Source: Erysipelotrichales bacterium (GTDB taxonomy: Bacteria > Bacillota_I > Bacilli_A > Acholeplasmatales > WRBM01). Taken from it: a stretch of 35,612 nucleotides of DNA. The translations under genes were made by a program, and so were the position numbers. Under the pieces are notes generated by a model, which saw only the letters and a program-made list of their open reading frames with translations, searched no databases and was not told where the DNA came from. This document shows positions 1 through 8,092 of this stretch, one piece after another; position 1 is the stretch's first letter, and every line of letters begins with the position of its first letter. Location of the stretch: positions 1 to 35,612 of the forward strand of contig WRBM01000020.1 of NCBI GenBank assembly GCA_009784525.1, read 5' to 3'.

Positions 1-213
1 TAAAACTGTTTCTGTTCCGTATCTGTGTTCTGTTGGCGTATTATATCCTAGTGTTCCACTAAAAGATCCGCCCCCGACATCTTTATATGTTATTGTGAAA
101 GTATTTTGTACTTCTGCGATTGTGTTGAATCTACCTATCAACATCATTGTGATTGCTGAAATCGTCAATGTCATTAATAACGTCAACAAAACTATTCTTC
201 TTTTATATGTCAT
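1..213 (-). CDS. Secreted or anchored protein, N-terminal part only
   Basis: Reading leftward from an ATG at 213 gives 71 codons that run off the left edge of the window. The product starts with a short basic stretch (MTYKRR) and one hydrophobic segment at about residues 7-27, which is a signal peptide or signal anchor. The visible exported part has the spacing of an InlB B-type (Listeria-Bacteroides) repeat, with residues YKDVGGGSFSG and then a TP..HRYG pattern. An AAGGGGAAG Shine-Dalgarno lies about 10 bases upstream. A surface or secreted protein is likely; the rest of its domains cannot be seen. Confidence 0.6.
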   Translation of the reverse strand, partial: MTYKRRIVLLTLLMTLTISAITMMLIGRFNTIAEVQNTFTITYKDVGGGSFSGTLGYNTPTEHRYGTETVL

Positions 214-614
214 ATATCAAAACTTCCCCTTAAGTAACTATTTTGAATGATATAATTCATTTTAATTCATTAATAATTTTAAAGAACTTTTTTAAATTAA
301 ATATCTAATCTAAATATCTTAATATATAGCTTGGAATATTGCCAGACATCTGATTTTTAAAGTTGTATTATTAAAAAATTCTTTATTTATTGCGTACATA
401 TCATTATATAAAATAGCTCAATTTATTTCAACAAAATCATTCATTCTTCACAAAATCACCTAATCTTGATAAAATGTTGAACTTTATTTACTCCTATAAA
501 ATTACAAACCCAATTAGTTTAAATGTTGAAAAAAATGATGAATGTTTTTTTCTCAATAATCTCTTTTTAAACGAAAATGTATGTTATAATATATTATTCA
601 GGAGGTAATGTTAA
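214..614. other. AT-rich intergenic region between divergent genes
   Basis: I see no gene in these 400 bases. A TATAAT at 585-590 is a likely -10 box for niaR with a poor -35, followed by a strong AGGAGGT at 601-607. No operator, hairpin or riboswitch could be recognised in the rest. Confidence 0.5.
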
Positions 615-1127
615 ATGGATGCGGAATCACGCCGAAAACAAATTCTCAAGATTATTTCTGAGCCCGAAGCACTTATTACTGCTTCTATGCTCGCAAAAAC
701 CTTAAATATTAGTCGTCAGATTATTGTTGGCGATATTGCCTTGTTAAGAGCTCAAGGATATGATATTATCGCAACTGCCAGAGGTTATATGATGCCAAAA
801 TATAAAGAAAGCGGACAGTACATAGGTAAAGTGGCTTGTAAGCATACTCCGGATAATACTACTTCTGAACTAAATTTGATAGTTGATTTAGGAGCTACTA
901 TTGTTAATATTATCGTGGAACATGAATTATACGGTGAAATTACGGGAAACCTAAATCTAAAGAGCCGTGAAGATATTGAGGCCTTTATGAAAAAAGTTGA
1001 TAAGATGAAGATAAAATTATTATCGGAACTGACATTTGGCATTCATCTTCATACCATTGCCTGTCAAGATAAAAATCACTTTGATAAAGTATGTAAGGCA
1101 CTTAAAGAAAACAAATTTGCTTTATAA
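615..1127 (+). CDS. niaR: Niacin-responsive transcriptional repressor NiaR
   Basis: The 170-residue protein has an N-terminal winged helix (HTH_11 type, about residues 7-60, including LNISRQIIVGDIALLR) and a C-terminal 3H domain (about 75-165) with the characteristic histidines in VEHELYGEI and FGIHLHTI. NiaR represses niacin uptake and salvage genes when nicotinic acid is plentiful; this is family knowledge. An AGGAGGT eight bases before the ATG fixes the start. The next gene downstream has a perfect palindrome next to its promoter, which is a natural target for this repressor. Confidence 0.88.
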   Translation: MDAESRRKQILKIISEPEALITASMLAKTLNISRQIIVGDIALLRAQGYDIIATARGYMMPKYKESGQYIGKVACKHTPDNTTSELNLIVDLGATIVNIIVEHELYGEITGNLNLKSREDIEAFMKKVDKMKIKLLSELTFGIHLHTIACQDKNHFDKVCKALKENKFAL

Positions 1128-1148
1128 TCAAGTTTTATCATATTTTGT

Positions 1149-1195
1149 TTGACAAGCGCTAAAAAAATCTGTATAATATATGTGTCATGACACAT
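1149..1195 (+). promoter_or_regulatory. Consensus promoter with palindromic operator
   Basis: TTGACA at 1149-1154, a 17-base spacer and TATAAT at 1172-1177 form a consensus vegetative promoter. The perfect 16-base palindrome ATGTGTCATGACACAT at 1180-1195 begins three bases after the -10 box, over the expected transcription start. A repressor bound there would block initiation. Because niaR is the neighbouring gene and half-sites of the TGTC/GACA type fit my recollection of NiaR boxes, NiaR is the likely ligand-responsive repressor (inference). Confidence 0.8.
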
Positions 1196-1237
1196 GTAAA
1201 TGATGTTTGTCAATTTAAAATATTAAGGAGAAAAAAA

Positions 1238-1864
1238 ATGTTAGGTATATCATTATTATTCGTCGGAATTGTATTAGTTCACAATGGCATCTTGTTTATG
1301 TCAACATCAAAAATCGTAACAAATGAAAATGGCAAAGAAATAGAACAAATTGTTCCTTTAGTAGTCGCAAGTCCAAAAACAATAGCTTTCTTTAATGTAG
1401 TTGTTGGTGCTCTTCTTGTGCTTGGAAATTTTATTATACTAGCTTATCATGCGCCTCTTGATTTACTTACAGGAGCACTTCCAAGTTATGTAATATTCCA
1501 AAATATCGCAGCTGGCTTAGTCTTTGGTTTTACTTATTTGTTTATCGCTGGTAATTTACTTCTAAAACTTGATAGTCGACCATTTGGATTATTTTGTTTC
1601 GGCGCAAGTATCTTCGCTTTTGTAATGATTATTTATAACTTTGTACAACTAGCAGATATCGGCATGGAAAATGGATATTCATTCTTGATTTTAGCATTAT
1701 TATGGCTTACATGGTTTGTATTATGGTTTGCGGGAGTAATGCAGTTTACTTTCAAAATGAAAGTCATGGAAAAAGTTTTTCCTTATATTTCAATTTCAGT
1801 TGGTGTTGTTGGTGCTTTTATTCCAGCAATAGCTCTTCTTACAGGAGTATGGGCTTTACTATAA
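1238..1864 (+). CDS. AmiS/UreI-family channel, candidate niacin amide transporter
   Basis: The product of about 208 residues is a hydrophobic protein with six to seven predicted membrane segments. It resembles the acid-activated urea/short-amide channels UreI and AmiS: an N-terminus MLGISLLFVGIVLVHNG, FGFTYLF near residue 105, and a WLTWFVLWF segment near 160. The family passes urea or small aliphatic amides through the inner membrane. No urease or amidase gene is nearby. The palindrome on its promoter and the adjacent niaR suggest it carries nicotinamide or a related amide here (inference). The ATG at 1238 follows AAGGAG; an in-frame ATG at 1187 lies inside the operator and is rejected. Confidence 0.82.
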   Translation: MLGISLLFVGIVLVHNGILFMSTSKIVTNENGKEIEQIVPLVVASPKTIAFFNVVVGALLVLGNFIILAYHAPLDLLTGALPSYVIFQNIAAGLVFGFTYLFIAGNLLLKLDSRPFGLFCFGASIFAFVMIIYNFVQLADIGMENGYSFLILALLWLTWFVLWFAGVMQFTFKMKVMEKVFPYISISVGVVGAFIPAIALLTGVWALL

Positions 1865-1885
1865 AAATCAACTTAAAGATTAATA

Positions 1886-1922
1886 AACTCAGGAGCATTC
1901 TAAACTCCTGAGTTATTTTTTC
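1886..1922 (+). terminator. Rho-independent terminator
   Basis: AACTCAGGAG at 1886-1895 pairs perfectly with CTCCTGAGTT at 1905-1914 and is followed by ATTTTTT. It ends the channel gene. Confidence 0.9.
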
Positions 1923-1986
1923 GCCTAAGCACAAAAAGCGGACAATATTCATATATTAATGTAAATACAATTAAAGGAGTTTTATC

Positions 1987-2529
1987 ATGAATACGTATAC
2001 TGTTGTGCCTGGCGATAGCTTATGGAGAATAGCTGTAAAACATCAAGTTGGAATCAGTGAGCTGATAGCCGCAAATCCTCAGATTGCTAATCCAGCGCTA
2101 ATTTTTCCAGGGCAAAGGATAAATATCCCAAGAACTTCCGAATTTATCGGTTTTGAAAACGAAGTTGTTAACTTAGTTAATTCAGAAAGAGCAAAAGCCG
2201 GCTTGAGACCACTTACTAATAATTGGGAAATAAGTCGGGTTGCTAGAATTAAATCACAAGACTTTATAAATCGGAATTATTTTTCACATAATTCACCTAC
2301 TTATGGAACACCTTTTCAAATGCTTAAATCATTTGGCATTCCATTTTCAGCAGCTGCGGAAAATATTGCGAGCGGACAAAGGACACCTGCTGCAGTTATG
2401 TCTTCTTGGCTGAATTCACCAGGCCATAGAGCAAATATTATGAACCCTAATTTTAATCAAATTGGGGTCGGGGTTGCTAGAGACAATAGAGGTAATTTGT
2501 TCTGGACTCAAATGTTTGTGGCACGCTAA
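1987..2529 (+). CDS. LysM-CAP domain protein (YkwD/SafA-like)
   Basis: The 180-residue protein begins directly with a LysM domain (residues 2-48, TVVPGDSLWRIA...PGQRINIP), which binds peptidoglycan or chitin-like glycans. A CAP/SCP domain follows (about 55-178) with the usual signatures NSERAKAGL, YFSHNSP, AENIASG, SWLNSPGHRANIM and a C-terminal FWTQMFV. There is no signal peptide before the LysM. That is unusual for an exported protein but matches spore-coat or unconventionally placed LysM proteins such as SafA and YaaH. The start is fixed by AAAGGAG at 1973-1979. It could act on the wall or be a structural coat protein; the exact function of bacterial CAP proteins is poorly known. Confidence 0.88.
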   Translation: MNTYTVVPGDSLWRIAVKHQVGISELIAANPQIANPALIFPGQRINIPRTSEFIGFENEVVNLVNSERAKAGLRPLTNNWEISRVARIKSQDFINRNYFSHNSPTYGTPFQMLKSFGIPFSAAAENIASGQRTPAAVMSSWLNSPGHRANIMNPNFNQIGVGVARDNRGNLFWTQMFVAR

Positions 2530-2602
2530 TTATTACTAAAATACAAATTAACGGAACTTTCATTTAATAATTACAATGTGCTAAAACCTCTTATAAGAAA
2601 AG

Positions 2603-2645
2603 AAAAAAGAACTCTAATGATTTTACTCACTAAAGTTCTTTTTTT
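2603..2645. terminator. Bidirectional terminator between convergent genes
   Basis: AAAAAAGAACT at 2603-2613 pairs with AGTTCTTTTTTT from 2634, giving an A-flanked and T-flanked hairpin. It can end the LysM-CAP gene on the plus strand and the carboxypeptidase gene on the minus strand. Confidence 0.7.
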
Positions 2646-3833
2646 CTATGCGAATAGCTTCCTTAAAAGGCTTAGGAAAATATTAAAAACATTGTTTCTT
2701 TGGATCGGTACCTCAAGGTTTAAGGTTAGGGTATCATGTAACCGGCCATCATAAAATACTTCTAAAGTGCCAATATTTGTATGTTCCAATTCATGAATTC
2801 TGTTTAAGTCAAGATTAAAGCGATATTCAAACTGTTTTAATTCTTCAGATCTTCTTTTAACAATATAAAGATCACGGTCTGTCACAACATTGACTGGTCC
2901 TCTTGTAAAGCGAATATCATTAAATTGCGTTACTACATGCCCACTCTCAGTCACGAGCCTTTTTTCAAAATTCGCAAAACCAAATTCAATTAAAGCAATA
3001 ATATCTTGATTACGAAGTTCCGCTGACTCTGCGCCCATCACAACCGCAATCAAACGCATGCCATCTCTTTCAATAGTTGCGGATAAACAATAGCCAGCCT
3101 CTTCAGTCCAACCAGTCTTTAAGCCATCAATGCCTTCATAATGTCTAACTAGTTTATTCGTGTTGACTAACCAAAATGGATTATCTGTATCTTTGCGCAG
3201 CCAATCTTCATAAATTTTAGTATATTCTAGAATTTCCGGATGATTATTAATCAAATTTCTAGAAAGAAAAGCCATATCATGAGCTGAAGAAAATTGATTA
3301 CGATCAGATAAGCCAGTAGGATTTTGAAAAGTTGTATTCTGTAATCCTAAATTTTTGACATGATCATTCATCATATTGACAAATAATCTTTCACTACCAC
3401 CGATTTTTTCCGCTAAAGCCGTAGCCGCATCATTACCACTACCAATAGCGACACCTTTAAGTAAATGCTCGACACTCATTTGTTCGTTTTCATCTAAAAG
3501 AATTGTACTGCCAGGAATACTAGCTGCATGTTTACTAGTAGTTACCATTGTATCTAAGTTGATGCGACCAGAGTTCAAAGCTTCCATAACTAAAGTCATT
3601 GTGGCGATTTTAGTCATGCTTGCCGGAAACAGACGCTGATTATCATTTTTTCGATAAAGGACTCTTCCAGTTTCAGCCTCTATTAAAATTGCACTTCTTG
3701 AGTGTTCAACGATATCAGGATCATAATTTTCCTCACCATTGCCATTCTCCTCAGCCGAAACATTGGCTACTAACATAAATACGCCGAAAATTATAAATAA
3801 AAAGGACAGATATTTTTTCACAAGTTTTTGCAC
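2646..3833 (-). CDS. D-alanyl-D-alanine carboxypeptidase (peptidase S11, DacA type)
   Basis: This is a low-molecular-weight penicillin-binding protein that trims the terminal D-Ala from peptidoglycan stem peptides outside the cytoplasmic membrane. The three active-site boxes are present: S72-M-T-K75, S132-G-N134 and K239-T-G241. A signal peptide occupies the first 27 residues (to NVSA-EE), and a PBP5_C-like beta domain follows the catalytic part. The C-terminus ends in a possible amphipathic membrane anchor (NIFLSLLRKLFA). The start is uncertain: a GTG at 3833 overlaps the AGAGGTG Shine-Dalgarno, and the GTG at 3821, giving MKKYLSFLF, is better spaced. Only 39 bases separate it from pdp upstream, so the two are probably co-transcribed. 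Confidence 0.92.
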   Translation of the reverse strand: MQKLVKKYLSFLFIIFGVFMLVANVSAEENGNGEENYDPDIVEHSRSAILIEAETGRVLYRKNDNQRLFPASMTKIATMTLVMEALNSGRINLDTMVTTSKHAASIPGSTILLDENEQMSVEHLLKGVAIGSGNDAATALAEKIGGSERLFVNMMNDHVKNLGLQNTTFQNPTGLSDRNQFSSAHDMAFLSRNLINNHPEILEYTKIYEDWLRKDTDNPFWLVNTNKLVRHYEGIDGLKTGWTEEAGYCLSATIERDGMRLIAVVMGAESAELRNQDIIALIEFGFANFEKRLVTESGHVVTQFNDIRFTRGPVNVVTDRDLYIVKRRSEELKQFEYRFNLDLNRIHELEHTNIGTLEVFYDGRLHDTLTLNLEVPIQRNNVFNIFLSLLRKLFA

Positions 3834-3872
3834 CTCTGTAAAATAAATATGTCCTGTTGTTATTAAAAAGAA

Positions 3873-5159
3873 CTAGCTTTCTATGATTTTGATAATCAAT
3901 GGCTCTTCTTTATAACTTTTTGCGATATGAAAGGCCGATTCAACTAGTTCTTTAACTTCATCATTTAATTCCTTATTCGTATAAAGATCACAAAGATTTT
4001 CATTGACCTCTATTTTGTCGCCTGGCTTTTTATTTATAATAATACCAGCTTTATAATCTATCTCATCTTCTTTAGTCATTCTACCGGCTCCTAACAACAT
4101 CGCAGCCTGACCAATCTTTAAAGAATCAATAGCGGAAACTACACCTTTAATTTTAGCATTAATCGAATAATGCTTTGAGGCTTTTTCTAAGTCCTTAGTA
4201 AGATTACCGCCTTGGGCTTTAATCATTTGTATAAAGCTATTTAAAGCTTTACCATTTTTTAAGTTTTCCTCAACCTTTTGTCTAGCCATTTTTAAACTTT
4301 CAAACTTACCAGCTAAATAAGCTAAATGCGCAGAAATTTCAATGGAGATGCTAGTTAAATCTATTGCACCTTTTCCTTTTAAAGTTAATAATGCTTCATT
4401 TACTTCCAGATTGTTACCAACCGAATTACCTAACGGAGAATCCATCGAAGTTAATATAGCCATTACTTTACGCCCTATGTTTGTGCCGATTTTAACCATT
4501 AAGTTAGCTAGTTCAATAGCTTCTTTAACAGTCTTCATAAAAGCACCTTTACCGACTTTAACATCTAGGATTATGACCTCAGCGCCACTAGCTAACTTTT
4601 TACTCATGATGCTTGAGGCAATTAAAGGAATTGAACTAACAGTTCCTGTCACATCCCTTAAAGCATAAAGCATTTTATCAGCTGGCACTAAATTTCCAGT
4701 TTGACCAATGATTGCCAAAGAGATATCATTGACTTGATTAATGAACTGATCTTTAGTTAAACTCGTCTGAAACCCAGGAATTCCTTCTAACTTATCGATT
4801 GTTCCCCCTGTATGCCCTAAACCCCTACCGCTCATTTTTGCGACCTTAAGACCAAGTGAAGCTAAAAGTGGCGCAACGATTAAAGTAACTTTATCGCCAA
4901 CACCTCCTGTTGAATGCTTGTCAACTTTAATGCCTTCTATTTTACTTAAATCAAAAATATCACCTGAGTTAAGCATTGCTTCAGTTAAAATTGTAGTTTC
5001 TTCTTCATCCATACCATTTAGGCAAATTGCCATTAAAAGCGAACTTGCCTGATAATCTTTAATTTTGCCATTTACATAATCAGAAATGAAATAATTTATC
5101 TCTGCTTTCGTTAGTTTTTGTTTATCACGTTTTTTTTCAATAATCTCAATAATATTCAT
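3873..5159 (-). CDS. pdp: Pyrimidine-nucleoside phosphorylase
   Basis: The 428-residue enzyme phosphorolyses thymidine, deoxyuridine or uridine to base plus (deoxy)ribose-1-phosphate in the cytosol. The family signature is clear: phosphate-binding KHSTGGVGDK at 81-90 and SGRGLGHTGGTIDKLE near 110-125, with the usual three-domain length. An AAAGGAG precedes the ATG. It feeds the same deoxyribose salvage route as deoC and deoD, which are encoded about 10 kb away rather than beside it. The pdp and deoA families are hard to separate by eye; Firmicutes usually have pdp. Confidence 0.92.
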   Translation of the reverse strand: MNIIEIIEKKRDKQKLTKAEINYFISDYVNGKIKDYQASSLLMAICLNGMDEEETTILTEAMLNSGDIFDLSKIEGIKVDKHSTGGVGDKVTLIVAPLLASLGLKVAKMSGRGLGHTGGTIDKLEGIPGFQTSLTKDQFINQVNDISLAIIGQTGNLVPADKMLYALRDVTGTVSSIPLIASSIMSKKLASGAEVIILDVKVGKGAFMKTVKEAIELANLMVKIGTNIGRKVMAILTSMDSPLGNSVGNNLEVNEALLTLKGKGAIDLTSISIEISAHLAYLAGKFESLKMARQKVEENLKNGKALNSFIQMIKAQGGNLTKDLEKASKHYSINAKIKGVVSAIDSLKIGQAAMLLGAGRMTKEDEIDYKAGIIINKKPGDKIEVNENLCDLYTNKELNDEVKELVESAFHIAKSYKEEPLIIKIIES

Positions 5160-5196
5160 TTTTATTTTACTCCTTTAGAAATGTTTTTTCCTTTAT

Positions 5197-5225
5197 ATTA
5201 TAATCGATAAGAAATATAAAATCAA
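5197..5225 (-). promoter_or_regulatory. Promoter of pdp
   Basis: On the minus strand, TTGATT (5225-5220), a 17-base spacer and TATAAT (5202-5197) lie about 40 bases before the pdp start. Confidence 0.75.
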
Positions 5226-5235
5226 GTTCTATTAT

Positions 5236-5264
5236 TTGCTTAAATCTATAGATAATGGTATAAT
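5236..5264 (+). promoter_or_regulatory. Promoter of the histidine phosphatase gene
   Basis: TTGCTT at 5236-5241, 17 bases, then TATAAT at 5259-5264. The predicted start of transcription leaves a leader of only about 13 bases before the ATG at 5284. The region is divergent with the pdp promoter. Confidence 0.7.
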
Positions 5265-5283
5265 AACCAAGGATGTGAAGAAA

Positions 5284-5853
5284 ATGACAGAATTAATCTT
5301 AATAAGACACGGTGAAACTGACTATAACAAACAAAAACTCGTTCAAGGTTTAATGGACAATCCTTTAAACTCAGAAGGAAAAAAACAAGCCGAAGGAACG
5401 GCCCATAAACTTAAAAATTTTAATATATCTTTTGATAAAATAATCTCAAGTCCTCTAGTAAGAGCGCAAATGACTGCGCAAATAATTAAAGAAAACTTGC
5501 ATATTGGTAGTGATATTATCATTGAACCAGGTTTTATTGAACGCGATTTTGGAATTTATGAAGGTTTTCCGGTTCTTGAAACAATCGCCAAGATAACTGA
5601 AGAAGGTTTTACATGTGATCAATATGAAAACGATCTGGCTTTAAAACTCAGAGTTAAAGCTACTGCTTTAGAGCTAGCCAAGAATTATCCAAACCAAAGA
5701 TTAATCATAATTGCCCATGCTCACGCTATTAAAGCCTTATTAGCAGAAACCGAACCAAAAAACTATAATTTTAGGACTTTGTTATCAAATTGTTCAATTA
5801 ATATTTTTCAGATTGATAAAAACATTATTACTATTAAAGCTGTTAATTTATAA
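5284..5853 (+). CDS. Histidine phosphatase family protein (phosphoglycerate mutase-like)
   Basis: The product of 189 residues belongs to the branch-1 histidine phosphatases. The phosphoacceptor motif LIRHGETDYN is at residues 6-15, the substrate-clamp region ERDFGIYEGF near 85-94, and the second catalytic histidine in IIAHAHAIKALL near 142. Members dephosphorylate sugar phosphates, nucleotides or cobalamin precursors; the substrate cannot be told from sequence. The ATG at 5284 is chosen because a possible upstream TTG at 5236 is part of the -35 box. The gene ends six bases inside the convergent plsC. Confidence 0.87.
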   Translation: MTELILIRHGETDYNKQKLVQGLMDNPLNSEGKKQAEGTAHKLKNFNISFDKIISSPLVRAQMTAQIIKENLHIGSDIIIEPGFIERDFGIYEGFPVLETIAKITEEGFTCDQYENDLALKLRVKATALELAKNYPNQRLIIIAHAHAIKALLAETEPKNYNFRTLLSNCSINIFQIDKNIITIKAVNL

Positions 5854-6627
5854 AACCGAGTTAACAGTTGTGGTGATTATTTCCCCGATTTCATTTGTAG
5901 AAATTTCAGCATATTCTGCGGCTGTCAAAGGCTTATGAAAGTAAAGATCTATTCTCTTACGGCCAAAAATCCAAGTTTTAGAAATTTTAGCCGATCCTTT
6001 AATACTAACAGGAATAATATCAGCTTTAGGTTTAGTCGCTAATTTATATGCACCAGCCCGCATTTCCACCATTTTATCGTCTTCACGATTTTTACGACCA
6101 CCTTCGGGAAAGATAATCATCGGAATATTGTTTTCCAGATTTTCAATCCCTTTTTTTATCGTTAAAAGCGCCTCACGATCGCTACCTCTGTTAAGTGGCA
6201 CTACTTTAGCTGTTTTCATATAACTGCTCATTATCGGAATCTTAAAGACTTCTCTTTTAGCAATAATTGAAATCGGACGACCTAATCTTGTCATAACAAT
6301 TAAAATATCGCAATAGGATTTATGATTAGGAAATAAGACAAATTTCTGATGTTCTGGTAAATTTTCTTTACCATGAACTTTAATTCTAAAATTCAATAAC
6401 CATAACACTAAAAAGAAAATTGATCTGACATAATAATGAAAGAATCTATTATTTGGTTTCATAAATTTAAAAATTGGCATTAAGATAATAATTAATAAAA
6501 CAATACTCAAAACCGAAAGAATAATAGAAAGTGGAAAAAAGACTACAGAAAAAAAGACACTTTCTCGCCAAAACCAAGCAAGCAAATTATAACCTAAAAC
6601 AAAAAGTAAAAAAACAATAGTTGCCAT
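5848..6627 (-). CDS. plsC: 1-acyl-sn-glycerol-3-phosphate acyltransferase
   Basis: The 259-residue membrane enzyme transfers an acyl chain to lysophosphatidic acid to make phosphatidic acid. The acyltransferase motifs are visible: NHKSYCD with H102 and D107 (HX4D), the arginine-containing motif near PLNRGSDRE (145-152), and FPEGGR at 173-178. Two hydrophobic segments (about 3-20 and 25-52) anchor the N-terminus. It is the last gene of a leftward thyA-folA-plsC set, starting 5 bases after folA ends, and it overlaps the convergent phosphatase gene by 6 bases. Confidence 0.92.
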   Translation of the reverse strand: MATIVFLLFVLGYNLLAWFWRESVFFSVVFFPLSIILSVLSIVLLIIILMPIFKFMKPNNRFFHYYVRSIFFLVLWLLNFRIKVHGKENLPEHQKFVLFPNHKSYCDILIVMTRLGRPISIIAKREVFKIPIMSSYMKTAKVVPLNRGSDREALLTIKKGIENLENNIPMIIFPEGGRKNREDDKMVEMRAGAYKLATKPKADIIPVSIKGSAKISKTWIFGRKRIDLYFHKPLTAAEYAEISTNEIGEIITTTVNSVL

Positions 6628-6632
6628 AAATT

Positions 6633-7109
6633 TTAAATCCTTTCATAAATTCTAAAACTTAAAACACCTTCATTTGTTTCAGAAACTAAACGAAAAGAGT
6701 TTAAGTCTGGTAATTGCAAAAAGCAGTCGCCTTCATGACTATCATTAATTACGGTTAAATAGAGTTTTTCAGCATAGGGAGCAGTTAATTCATAGATTGA
6801 TTTACCACCAACAATCATTAACTCCTCTTCTTTTGGAAAATCTTTAATAAAAGCTAGCGGATCAAGAATATATTTAACACTTTCAAAATCAGATTTTTTT
6901 TCTATATAACTAGCGACTACAGAAATTCTTTTTTCTAGTGGTTTACCGATTCTATCGATAATTGATTGGTAAGTATTACTACCCATAAGCAAAGTTTTAT
7001 TTAAAGTATTTTTACGAAAATATTTCAAATCGCTCGGATAATGCCAAGGTAAATCATTCCCATTTCCAATTAATCCATTTTTATCTAAAGCAACTATTAA
7101 AGAAATCAT
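6633..7109 (-). CDS. folA: Dihydrofolate reductase
   Basis: The 158-residue protein reduces dihydrofolate to tetrahydrofolate with NADPH. The hallmark residues are present: [11 protein letters not shown] (12-22), catalytic acid D27, [11 protein letters not shown] in the cofactor loop, and IVGGKSIYE near 98-106. Its ATG overlaps the TGA of thyA (ATGA), so it is translationally coupled to the enzyme that produces its substrate. Confidence 0.96.
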   Translation of the reverse strand: MISLIVALDKNGLIGNGNDLPWHYPSDLKYFRKNTLNKTLLMGSNTYQSIIDRIGKPLEKRISVVASYIEKKSDFESVKYILDPLAFIKDFPKEEELMIVGGKSIYELTAPYAEKLYLTVINDSHEGDCFLQLPDLNSFRLVSETNEGVLSFRIYERI

Positions 7110-7972
7110 ACCGCTACCTTACCCTTAATACCTTTATGAGGATTATAACCTATCAATTCAAAATCTTCATACTTAAAATCTTCTATCGATTTGATATCTG
7201 GATTAAGTTTCATTATTGGAAGTTCTCTTGCACTACGGTCAAATTGAATTTTAATTTGTTCAAGATGATTAGAATAGATATGAGCATCTCCTAATGTATG
7301 GACAAAGTTACCAACCTTTAGACCAGTAACTTGTGCAAGCATCATTGTCAAAAGACTATAAGAAGCAATATTAAACGGTACACCTAAAAAGATATCCGCA
7401 CTTCTTTGATAAAGCTGACAAGAAAGTTTACCGTCAGCAACATAAAACTGCATAAGCATGTGACAAGGCGGTAAAGCCATACTTTTAAGTTCAGGTGGAT
7501 TCCAGCTAGAAATTAATAATCTTCTTGAGTCCGGATCATTTTTAAGGTTATTTACAAGTTCAGCTAACTGATCAACGCCATTAAAGTTGCGCCATTGCTT
7601 ACCGTAAACAGGACCTAACTCACCATGAATTTTAGCAAATTCTTGATTATTCTTAATTTTTTCAACATAATCTTCTAAGGATTCCCCTTGATAGTCATTG
7701 GATTGCTTATATTTTTCATATGGCCATTCGTTCCAGATATTAACTTCATTTTCTACTAAATAACGAATATTTGTCTCACCTTTAATAAACCATAAGAGTT
7801 CATGAATTATACCTTTCATATAAACTCTTTTAGTTGTTAAAAGTGGAAATCCCTGATTTAAATCAAAGTGCATCTGATAACCAAATACACTAATTGTACC
7901 CGTGTTCGTACGGTCATTTTTTACTGTGCCGTTTTCTAAGACATGGCGACACAAATCTAAGTATTGTTTCAT
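7106..7972 (-). CDS. thyA: Thymidylate synthase (ThyA)
   Basis: The 288-residue enzyme methylates dUMP to dTMP using methylenetetrahydrofolate. Catalytic C170 lies in [11 protein letters not shown], the phosphate-binding arginines in [12 protein letters not shown] (148-159), and the C-terminus ends KGKVAV. The length is intermediate between the short and long ThyA forms. The upstream leader has AAAGGA about 35 bases away but no good Shine-Dalgarno next to the ATG, so translation may depend on leader folding. The TGA stop within ATGA shows that TGA is a stop codon in this genome. Confidence 0.97.
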   Translation of the reverse strand: MKQYLDLCRHVLENGTVKNDRTNTGTISVFGYQMHFDLNQGFPLLTTKRVYMKGIIHELLWFIKGETNIRYLVENEVNIWNEWPYEKYKQSNDYQGESLEDYVEKIKNNQEFAKIHGELGPVYGKQWRNFNGVDQLAELVNNLKNDPDSRRLLISSWNPPELKSMALPPCHMLMQFYVADGKLSCQLYQRSADIFLGVPFNIASYSLLTMMLAQVTGLKVGNFVHTLGDAHIYSNHLEQIKIQFDRSARELPIMKLNPDIKSIEDFKYEDFELIGYNPHKGIKGKVAV

Positions 7973-8025
7973 ATTATTTTAAACCGATAAAATTCCGGCT
8001 TGTCCTTTCTTTAATAATCTCTAAT

Positions 8026-8054
8026 ATTATAACCGAAAACGACAAAAATTTCAA
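8026..8054 (-). promoter_or_regulatory. Promoter of the thyA-folA-plsC operon
   Basis: On the minus strand, TTGAAA (8054-8049), 17 bases, TATAAT (8031-8026), about 54 bases upstream of the thyA start. Confidence 0.8.
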
Positions 8055-8057
8055 TGT

Positions 8058-8092
8058 TAAAAAAAAAATAGACTACCTAAAAAGGCAGTCTA
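8058..8092 (-). terminator. Terminator overlapping the end of the subtilisin gene
   Basis: The minus-strand hairpin TAGACTGCCT / AGGTAGTCTA (8092-8069) has a five-base loop and is followed by about 10 Ts. The subtilisin stop codon (8075-8073) lies inside the stem. A near copy is found at 12111-12140. Confidence 0.85.

Noticed and set aside
1187-1240. Earlier ATG for the AmiS/UreI gene at 1187
   Set aside because: It lies in the operator palindrome at the expected transcription start, lacks a ribosome site, and the family N-terminus begins at the ATG at 1238 after AAGGAG.
5236-5283. TTG start for the histidine phosphatase at 5236
   Set aside because: The TTG is part of the -35 box TTGCTT; the conserved N-terminus begins at the ATG at 5284.
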